This document shows, one piece after another, positions 58,673 to 64,000 of a DNA stretch of 64,000 nucleotides (within the stretch, counting starts at the first letter, position 1; every line of letters begins with the position of its first letter). The notes under the pieces are model-generated. The model saw only the letters and a program-made list of their open reading frames with translations. It was not told where the DNA came from and made no database searches. The stretch is from a virus, in the IMG/VR virus record IMGVR_UViG_3300045971_000354, positions 62,001 to 126,000 of that record; one strand, given 5' to 3'. A program made the position numbers and the translations under genes.

Positions 58673-58957
58673 TTATTTTGGCGGTGCGTTAAAGATTTCT
58701 TTTTGGTCGTTATACCATTTAATCCAATTATCTACTTCGATCTTGCATTCGCTATATTGTGCATAGTTATCTTTAACTACGCTTAACACAGTACTAAACT
58801 TCGTAGTGCCTTCTTCGATTAACTTTAAATCAGGGCATGCAACCATTAGTTCCTTTGGAACATCTGGAAATTTTTTATCTACTGACGGGACTTTAGGTAT
58901 GGTCCCCCAACAGCCCGCTAGCATCATTACAGCTAATAGGATTGATACTCTTTTCAT
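58673..58957 (-). CDS. Lipoprotein, probable outer-membrane spanin (o-spanin)
   Basis: 94 residues. Signal sequence with lipobox LAGC (Cys16) after MKRVSILLAVMM. The mature part contains KKFPDVPKELMVACPDLK and ends in a Pro-rich tail. A lipoprotein beside a membrane/coiled-coil protein and holin fits a two-component spanin that fuses inner and outer membranes at lysis, implying a Gram-negative host. ATGA overlap with the preceding gene. Not overlapping in frame as Rz/Rz1 can be. Confidence 0.75.
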   Translation of the reverse strand: MKRVSILLAVMMLAGCWGTIPKVPSVDKKFPDVPKELMVACPDLKLIEEGTTKFSTVLSVVKDNYAQYSECKIEVDNWIKWYNDQKEIFNAPPK

Positions 58958-59397
58958 TTCTTGACTCCTAATGCAGCACTATTTAGGATACTAATAGCTT
59001 CTGGATCAATTACACACTGCGAATCGAGCTTCTTAGAAACTTCGTCAATATGTGTCTGAATAGCAGCCTGCGTAGCTTTAACTGACGCCATTTGTGTTTT
59101 TACTGCATCGGAAATTTCTTTATTCTTATCTTGACTTTGGGCTTCTGCAATTGCAGCCTGCGCCTGTGCTGCTTCAATTTGTGCTATATAGCTTTTTTCT
59201 GCTACATACCCGCCCTCAAAAAACACCCCTGCAAGTAAACATAGTGCACCTACTGCTTTTGCAAGTATTCCATATTCTGAAATACCTACAATATTCTTTG
59301 CGACAGCTCCCACTATGCTAAGTATAATTCCTAACACAATTAGTCCGTGCACTATCCATTCAACTGCACCGTTTGGTAAGATTGACATAAACCACAT
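58954..59397 (-). CDS. Membrane protein with coiled coil, probable inner-membrane spanin (i-spanin)
   Basis: 147 residues. Two hydrophobic segments (IVHGLIVLGIILSIVGAVA; LAKAVGALCLLAGVFFEGGY) are followed by an Ala/Gln-rich coiled coil (about 75-130) and a Cys near the end (DSQCVIDPEA). Classical i-spanins have a single N-terminal segment, so the two here are a deviation. Pairing with the lipoprotein gene supports the spanin call. Confidence 0.65.
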   Translation of the reverse strand: MWFMSILPNGAVEWIVHGLIVLGIILSIVGAVAKNIVGISEYGILAKAVGALCLLAGVFFEGGYVAEKSYIAQIEAAQAQAAIAEAQSQDKNKEISDAVKTQMASVKATQAAIQTHIDEVSKKLDSQCVIDPEAISILNSAALGVKK

Positions 59398-60167
59398 TAC
59401 CAGATGTCCTTGGATAAAATAACAGCACGACTACCGTTGCGGATTAAGAAGTGCCCTTCGATCTTGTTAATATCGTAGTTACCTAAATACTTGTTTAGGA
59501 ATAATACTTGCCCTCTGCTCGATTCGTCTAACTGTAGCCCGCCTCTAAGTGCGTTCTTTAAGGTATTATATTCGCCTATGGCGATTAGTTTTGCAGTTAG
59601 CGGACCGGCATAGGGCTTTGTAAACGTAATTGTTTGACTCTCGCCCATTTCAACTGAGTCAATTGCACCTTGGTCAAAGAAATCTGTCACTTCTCCTTGA
59701 TCTTCTGACGATGTTCTTGCCTCGTATTCTTCGGGAGTTAAAGGAACTACTTTTGCAAAATCTTCTTCGGAAAAGTCGTATCCTTCTTTATCTTTATACC
59801 AGCGGAATCGCCAGTCTGAGCACTCGCATAGTTGTCCTAACCCTGCAAGTAGATCTTTAACATTACTTGGAGATTTTTTATCCCGTTCTAGTTCAACAAA
59901 TATGCTGTACTGTCCGTCCTTCTCTTCGCCCGAACTAACGTCGGCATCTAGAACGAAGTCGTAACCTTTCTCAATAAACTCCATTAAGTCAATTGCAGGT
60001 TCTTTATCAACAGCACGAAAACGAATAACCATTACGTCTTTGTCATTGCCCATCTTGCTTTCATATTGATCTATGGTGAAGTGATTGTCTACCATATCTT
60101 TAAGGTCGGACCTACGTAGGCCTTCCATTACTTTATTGACCTTGGACCGGTGCTGGCGTGTTGTCAT
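59397..60167 (-). CDS. Conserved phage protein of unknown function
   Basis: 256 residues from the ATG at 60167, which has GGAGG nine bases upstream inside the previous gene, giving a 35-base overlap. A later ATG at 60128 has a weaker site. Acidic, mixed alpha/beta (VMVIRFRAVDKEPAIDLMEF; YSIFVELERDKKSPSNVKDL; INKIEGHFLIRNGSRAVILS). No motif recognised. Expressed from the late box upstream of its partner, so possibly a late or virion protein. Confidence 0.7.
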   Translation of the reverse strand: MTTRQHRSKVNKVMEGLRRSDLKDMVDNHFTIDQYESKMGNDKDVMVIRFRAVDKEPAIDLMEFIEKGYDFVLDADVSSGEEKDGQYSIFVELERDKKSPSNVKDLLAGLGQLCECSDWRFRWYKDKEGYDFSEEDFAKVVPLTPEEYEARTSSEDQGEVTDFFDQGAIDSVEMGESQTITFTKPYAGPLTAKLIAIGEYNTLKNALRGGLQLDESSRGQVLFLNKYLGNYDINKIEGHFLIRNGSRAVILSKDIW

Positions 60168-60672
60168 CTGGCATTGCCTCCGTAGCTGCTGAATCTGGGT
60201 TCATTTCTGTGTTTGGATTGATCGTAATATGATCACGAACGTACTCGCTCTGTTGGCGCTTCTGTCCTTGATATATATCTTGCATAAGTTTTTTTGGCAT
60301 AGTAATAGATACTACCCAAATAGGGTGCGAATCAATCTTTCCTTTCTTTGTTCCTGGGCGAAAATCGCTTGCTTTGTAAACTTTACGTGGAACTAGCAGA
60401 TCTTCCTTTTGATATGTTACTTTGCAGCCGTAATCAAGCAATCTTGCTGCTGCTACAGGATCTGGCATATCTTCGTACGGCCACATAAACTTGCAAGTAA
60501 CTGCATGCCGATGTACTTCAGGACCAACAACTAGCTCGCCGTCTTCCCAGTTCTTGTACACATACAAATCTAGGTCGTCGATTACTCGTTCAAAATCCTT
60601 AAGAATCTTAAAAGCATCGTCGTTTGTTGTAAGTGTTTCAATGTTTTTGATTACATCTATAATATCATGCAT
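60133..60672 (-). CDS. Conserved phage protein of unknown function
   Basis: 179 residues. Segments FERVIDDLDLYVYKNWEDGE, HRHAVTCKFMWPYEDMPDP and KIDSHPIWVVSITMPKKLMQ are typical of a small T4-like aquatic phage protein I cannot name. The C-terminus is disordered and acidic. AGGAA and an exact TATAAATA box precede it. It lies divergently from phoH. Confidence 0.7.
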   Translation of the reverse strand: MHDIIDVIKNIETLTTNDDAFKILKDFERVIDDLDLYVYKNWEDGELVVGPEVHRHAVTCKFMWPYEDMPDPVAAARLLDYGCKVTYQKEDLLVPRKVYKASDFRPGTKKGKIDSHPIWVVSITMPKKLMQDIYQGQKRQQSEYVRDHITINPNTEMNPDSAATEAMPDDNTPAPVQGQ

Positions 60673-60695
60673 GGAAAGTTCCTAGTTATCTAGTA

Positions 60696-60703
60696 TATTT
60701 ATA
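60696..60703 (-). promoter_or_regulatory. T4-type late promoter box (TATAAATA)
   Basis: Exact TATAAATA on the minus strand, 24 bases before the ATG at 60672, in the divergent gap with phoH. No convincing plus-strand promoter for phoH is seen there. Confidence 0.65.
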
Positions 60704-60786
60704 CGATTCAAAATTATGCCATTTAATTACCCTTTTAGCATTAGAAGTTAAATACTTTTGCAGGTCCCCGACATAGGAGGTCACCA

Positions 60787-61542
60787 TTGTCAAGACTAAA
60801 ACGACGCGAACGTAGTACAGGGGCTAACAACAGTCCCGATCCTAGATTCAATGAAACTAAAAATCTTATTGAGATTAAAAACTACATCAAAAAGAAGCAG
60901 CAAGTCCAAATCATTCCTCGCAATACTAGCCAGGAAACATACTTAGAACTACTTAAGAACCCCAAAAAATACATTATTTTTGCTATCGGACCCGCCGGCA
61001 CAGGCAAAACGATGATTGGTGTTCAAATGGCCATTAAACAATTAAAAGAGGGGGTGATTTCTAAAATAGTAGTCACGAGGCCAGCAGTAAGTGTAGATGA
61101 GGATCACGGGTTTTTACCAGGAACATTAAATGAAAAGATGGCGCCCTGGACTCGTCCTATTTTTGATGTGTTTGAAGATTATTATCATCCGAAAGATATC
61201 CAAACGATGTTAGAAGATGGCGTTATCGAAATAAGCCCGCTAGCTTATATGCGTGGACGCACATTCAAAGACGCCTTTATTGTAGCTGATGAGATGCAAA
61301 ATGCAACTCCTAGCCAGATGAAGATGTTGTTAACTCGTATTGGGGAAGGTTCGAGAATGGTCGTTACAGGAGATTTACATCAAGCAGATAGACCAAACGA
61401 AAACGGATTGTTGGATTTTGTCCAACTTGTCCAATCACATAAGGGCCACAAAATGATTGACGTGTGCTGGTTTGAAACCAAAGACATCGAACGTCACCCT
61501 GTGGTTAAAGAAATTTTATCAATCTATAAGGAATTGGATTAA
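60787..61542 (+). CDS. phoH: PhoH-family ATPase
   Basis: 251 residues from a TTG start with AGGAGG six bases upstream. Walker A GPAGTGKT (68-75), RPAVSVDEDHGFLPG, Walker B VADEMQNATPSQMK and VTGDLHQAD are all conserved PhoH features. Only the core ATPase is present, the usual phage form. PhoH is very common in aquatic phages; proposed roles include RNA metabolism and the phosphate-starvation response, but function is unsettled. It is one of only two plus-strand genes in this half and is followed by a strong terminator. Confidence 0.93.
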   Translation: MSRLKRRERSTGANNSPDPRFNETKNLIEIKNYIKKKQQVQIIPRNTSQETYLELLKNPKKYIIFAIGPAGTGKTMIGVQMAIKQLKEGVISKIVVTRPAVSVDEDHGFLPGTLNEKMAPWTRPIFDVFEDYYHPKDIQTMLEDGVIEISPLAYMRGRTFKDAFIVADEMQNATPSQMKMLLTRIGEGSRMVVTGDLHQADRPNENGLLDFVQLVQSHKGHKMIDVCWFETKDIERHPVVKEILSIYKELD

Positions 61543-61571
61543 AAATCATTCAGCTTTAACTTAACCCAAAC

Positions 61572-61615
61572 AAAAACCGCATAACACTGACCTGCAACTC
61601 AGTTATGCGGTTTTT
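61572..61615. terminator. Intrinsic terminator after phoH, usable in both directions
   Basis: AAAAACCGCATAAC (61572-61585) pairs perfectly with GTTATGCGGTTTTT (61602-61615), a 14-bp stem, with T runs on both strands. It separates phoH from the convergent minus-strand gene ending at 61618. Confidence 0.9.
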
Positions 61616-61617
61616 CA

Positions 61618-61977
61618 TTAAAAGATACTAATAAACGAATGCCACATGCTTTCAACAAGATGATACACCCACATTACTCCCTGCCACAATAACCAGCATA
61701 CAAATGCAGTGCCTAGCAAATCGACCATCCAGCTAGATTTCGATGAACTATTATTTTCAGATTGCGGCTGATCATAATAAGTTTGGTTATATTGTTGGGG
61801 TACTTGACTAGCATTTTTTGCCGCAGCCCTCGCAGCATTTTCTGCGGCCTTTGCAGCTTTTTCTTGGACCTTAATCTGCTTTTTCTGTAATTCAATTTGT
61901 TTACAAACCGGGCATCCCATCCAAGTTAGTGTATTGCTTCCACACCCGCCACAAAAACTAGTTTCTGCATTTGCCAT
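61618..61977 (-). CDS. Zinc-ribbon protein with C-terminal membrane anchor
   Basis: 119 residues. N-terminal four-cysteine zinc ribbon (FCGGCGSNTL then GCPVCKQ), an Ala/Lys-rich helix (residues about 28-58), a Gln/Asn/Ser-rich linker, and a hydrophobic C-terminal segment LLGTAFVCWLLWQGVMWVY. No known family function. It has its own sigma-70-type promoter, suggesting early expression, and ends in the shared terminator. A membrane-tethered zinc protein acting early on the host is conceivable. Confidence 0.75.
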   Translation of the reverse strand: MANAETSFCGGCGSNTLTWMGCPVCKQIELQKKQIKVQEKAAKAAENAARAAAKNASQVPQQYNQTYYDQPQSENNSSSKSSWMVDLLGTAFVCWLLWQGVMWVYHLVESMWHSFISIF

Positions 61978-62001
61978 AATAACTTTCTTTAATGTAATAA
62001 T

Positions 62002-62030
62002 AGTATAACATCATTATTTGGCAAAGTCAA
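62002..62030 (-). promoter_or_regulatory. Sigma-70-like promoter for the zinc-ribbon gene
   Basis: Minus strand TTGACT (62025-62030), 17-base spacer, TATACT (62002-62007). The leader to the ATG at 61977 is about 17 bases and contains AAAGAAAG. Confidence 0.85.
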
Positions 62031-62056
62031 GTACTAAATTACTCAAATTATTAGCA

Positions 62057-62983
62057 TTACTTCTGGAGTCTAGCCAATTTACAGAGCGTGGCTGCAAGGT
62101 TAATTTCTGGATCAGCAATAATTGCATGATCACACAAGCCTTGCTTAATAATTAGCAATGCACTATCCTTTGTATCGTCATCCTTGCCAAACAAATCTAA
62201 ATTGTCATAAAGCCAACGATAAATGTCTTCCATTTCTTCCGGACGAGCACTTGCACAAATCAACTTACGAGCTTGTTGAATCTTACCTGCCTTAAACAAT
62301 TCAACCATTTGCAGCTTGTAATCACCGCTGCTCGAATCACTTGCAGTTACACCCATCAATTTTCCATCCTGCACATTTTGTTGCACAAGATTGATACATT
62401 TACGCAGATCCGGATACGCAGCTTTTACAAAAGTGTCCAGCGTGTCTAGGTCAAAATCAATGTTCTCTTCCATTAGAATAGTTGCAACACGAGCAGTATA
62501 TTCATCCTGATCAACTTTATCAACGTGAAACGATTGACACCGACTATGAATAGCTGGCATAATTCGCTGCGGCAAGTTACAAGTAAGCACAAAGCGAGCG
62601 GTCTCGTGAAACTGTTCCATAACACCACGCAACACAGCCTGAGCATTATGCGTTAGGTAGTCTGCCTCGTCTAACAGCACAACCTTAAACGGTCCAAACG
62701 GAATCATACTAACAAAGTTGATGATCTTGTCTTTCAAGAAATCAACACCGTTATCGCGACTTGCGTTAATTTCCAACAGATCGAATTCTTCAATGCCGAT
62801 TTCATTCAGCAGCATCTTTGCCAATGTAGTTTTACCAATACCGGGACTGCCACTTAGCAGCAAATGAGGAATAGATTTCTCCTTAATCCAGCTATTAACT
62901 TGTCTCCGTTGATTTTCATCGCGAAACACGTATCCGTCTACTGTTTTAGGACGATACTTCTCTACCCACAATTCCTTAGCCAT
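62057..62983 (-). CDS. 44: Clamp-loader ATPase subunit (gp44)
   Basis: 308 residues. RFC-type AAA+ features: VEKYRPKTVDGYVF, Walker A GSPGIGKT (45-52), VVLLDEADYLT, TCNLPQRIMPAIHSRCQ with the SRC arginine finger. In T4 four gp44 and one gp62 open and load the gp45 clamp. No gp62 homolog is recognised in this window. It starts three bases after the preceding stop. Confidence 0.92.
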   Translation of the reverse strand: MAKELWVEKYRPKTVDGYVFRDENQRRQVNSWIKEKSIPHLLLSGSPGIGKTTLAKMLLNEIGIEEFDLLEINASRDNGVDFLKDKIINFVSMIPFGPFKVVLLDEADYLTHNAQAVLRGVMEQFHETARFVLTCNLPQRIMPAIHSRCQSFHVDKVDQDEYTARVATILMEENIDFDLDTLDTFVKAAYPDLRKCINLVQQNVQDGKLMGVTASDSSSGDYKLQMVELFKAGKIQQARKLICASARPEEMEDIYRWLYDNLDLFGKDDDTKDSALLIIKQGLCDHAIIADPEINLAATLCKLARLQK

Positions 62984-62986
62984 TCT

Positions 62987-63451
62987 TTATCCTTTTTTAA
63001 GTTCTGCTTCTGTTACACGTTTGCGTAGACTACTGCTACTAAACGAATGATCTCTACCATTATACACAATTTGTATGCCTCTTGCAAGGCATTCGGCTTT
63101 TCCAGTAAATTCCTTATGCTCATATTCGACACCTAATATTCGCACATCAACCGGCAGGATAAGCAGCAAGTCTATGACATCTTTCTCCGTTTGATATACA
63201 ACTACTTCGTCTACATTACGATTGGTACTTAATTGAATTTGTCGTTCTACAATACTCTGAACAGGCGGATTCTTCGTATCCGGTCGATCAATAGTTGGAT
63301 CAGTTTGTAACGCTGCAATCAAGTAATCGCAATGATTCTTTGCTTCTGCAAGCATTGCGATATGACCTGCATGAAAAAGATCAAATGTAGAGAACGTGAT
63401 TCCAATCACAAGTCCTTGCTGTTTTAGTTCTTTAATTTTGTTAAATATCAT
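62987..63451 (-). CDS. Cytidylyltransferase-like protein (HIGH nucleotidyltransferase)
   Basis: 154 residues. TFSTFDLFHAGHIAML (H27 and H30 of the HxGH site) and a C-terminal FSSSSLRKRV matching the ISSTxxR motif place it in the cytidylyltransferase/adenylyltransferase family, close in size to glycerol-3-phosphate cytidylyltransferase. It would join CTP or ATP to a phosphorylated alcohol or sugar. The substrate is not determinable. It overlaps the gene upstream by 11 bases and sits next to gp44. Confidence 0.8.
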   Translation of the reverse strand: MIFNKIKELKQQGLVIGITFSTFDLFHAGHIAMLAEAKNHCDYLIAALQTDPTIDRPDTKNPPVQSIVERQIQLSTNRNVDEVVVYQTEKDVIDLLLILPVDVRILGVEYEHKEFTGKAECLARGIQIVYNGRDHSFSSSSLRKRVTEAELKKG

Positions 63452-63701
63452 CTTCTATTACCTCCATTTCCGGAATACACGGTTTATCGTTGCTTTCCCA
63501 TTCTGGAAAATAATGTAACCTATATTCTTTTCCGCCCATTTTATAATATTCTGTACTTGAGCGTTGATTGTTTGTTTCTTTGTAAGGCCCTACTAACATG
63601 AGGAGAAGCATAGTGTCGTTAAACTCTTTGCCCTCAATTTTTCGAGTCGCCGGCCCCATCACTTTTCGTATAAAGGCAAGAGCTTCTGCCTTTGTTTTCA
63701 T
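63441..63701 (-). CDS. Small hypothetical protein
   Basis: 86 residues (LAFIRKVMGPATRKIEGKEF; YYKMGGKEYRLHYFPEWES). No motif known. The ATG shares a base with the preceding TAA (TAATG at 63699-63703). Function unknown. Confidence 0.65.
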   Translation of the reverse strand: MKTKAEALAFIRKVMGPATRKIEGKEFNDTMLLLMLVGPYKETNNQRSSTEYYKMGGKEYRLHYFPEWESNDKPCIPEMEVIEDDI

Positions 63702-63868
63702 TAAACAAGTTCCTCGACAATCCCCAGCCCCTCTGCTAGAATAAGGAAGATGCCGCCTGCATATATTGCACCATAACAGAATGCAGCACCTGCTACGATG
63801 CGAAGTACACTCTTGACAAGAGATATATAGAAGTGACCTTTACTTGTATCTTTAGGTTGAATATTCAT
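63701..63868 (-). CDS. 55-residue membrane protein
   Basis: ATG at 63868 overlaps the preceding TGA (ATGA at 63865-63868); TAA at 63701-63703. It contains SLVKSVLRIVAGAAFCYGAI and a long hydrophobic stretch YAGGIFLILAEGLGIVEEL. Similar small membrane proteins occur near replication genes of T4-like aquatic phages. Overlaps at both ends support it as real. Function unknown. Confidence 0.7.
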   Translation of the reverse strand: MNIQPKDTSKGHFYISLVKSVLRIVAGAAFCYGAIYAGGIFLILAEGLGIVEELV

Positions 63869-64000
63869 TTTACGTAGATAATTTTATCGAAGCCTTCTGC
63901 TTCAGTTGGTTCTTCCCAGTTAGCTCGCATACTCTGCACAACTTCGGGAGGAATAGTTTTCCCCGGACGTGACGCAAGACGACGTTGCAGTTCCTTAGCT
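63865..64000 (-). CDS. C-terminal fragment of a gene cut by the window edge
   Basis: 44 codons to TGA at 63865-63867; the 5' part lies beyond 64000. The fragment reads RRLASRPGKTIPPEVVQSMR then ANWEEPTEAEGFDKIIYVK. The ending ...EGFDKIIYV resembles the C-terminus of P-loop kinases such as polynucleotide-kinase-like proteins. That is only a suggestion from a short fragment. Confidence 0.6.
   Translation of the reverse strand, partial: AKELQRRLASRPGKTIPPEVVQSMRANWEEPTEAEGFDKIIYVK

Noticed and set aside
60704-60786. A plus-strand promoter for phoH in the divergent gap
   Set aside because: No pair of -35/-10 elements or late box reached a convincing match; only the AGGAGG ribosome site is clear.

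Overview
The window is a contiguous piece of the genome of a T4-like tailed phage (myovirus). The evidence is a T4-type replication set: family B DNA polymerase gp43, sliding clamp gp45, clamp-loader subunit gp44, an RNase H/flap-type exonuclease and a DsbA-like protein. A long tail module and T4-style late promoter boxes (NATAAATA) support this. PhoH, HIT, cupin, peptide deformylase, DnaJ, ClpA, UDP-sugar dehydrogenase and 7-deazaguanine genes are typical of phages from aquatic Proteobacteria or cyanobacteria. No photosynthesis genes are visible, so I favour an aquatic heterotroph as host, but the sequence does not prove it. I see no tRNA genes and no CRISPR array.

Layout. Bases 2-22350 (+ strand) are a late structural module: a giant tail/baseplate-associated protein (5' end outside the window), a collagen-like fiber protein, a subtilisin-family protease, a small structural protein, and four paralogous tail-fiber proteins that share an N-terminal domain. 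A perfect bidirectional hairpin terminator (22355-22380) separates this from a nearly continuous minus-strand gene set that runs to the right end. Only a GIY-YIG/HNH-type mobile gene (44308-44901) and phoH (60787-61542) break the direction. Minus-strand blocks, left to right, are: three small conserved genes; a VWA/metallopeptidase-like protein with its MoxR ATPase; small genes with a GIY-YIG homing endonuclease; exonuclease to queE; a run of small metabolic genes (HIT, two cupins, phosphoribosyltransferase, folE); ugd and a glycosyltransferase; queD-like, an unknown gene and the TGT-like dpdA; clamp and polymerase; dsbA; an HNH-flanked region; a five-gene ATGA-coupled operon centred on a 1,885-residue multidomain protein; clpA-def-dnaJ; a holin/spanin lysis cassette; and gp44 with neighbours.

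Regulation is unusually legible. At least seven minus-strand promoters match the bacterial sigma-70 consensus with exactly 17-bp spacers (moxR, VWA gene, folE, the gene at 38070, gp45, dnaJ, the gene at 61977). T4-type late boxes precede tail genes, the lysis cassette and each homing endonuclease. The polymerase mRNA leader holds two tandem hairpins, each with a 5-bp stem and an 8-base loop, and the loops are nearly identical. The nearer one abuts the Shine-Dalgarno sequence, which closely resembles the architecture of the T4 gp43 translational operator.

How the genes work together: FolE, a QueD-like protein, QueE and DpdA are consistent with replacement of guanine by a 7-deazaguanine in phage DNA, with QueC absent from this window. 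gp43/45/44 and the exonuclease replicate the genome. ClpA, Def and DnaJ probably modulate host or virion protein folding and turnover. The holin and spanin-like proteins disrupt the envelope; no endolysin is visible here.
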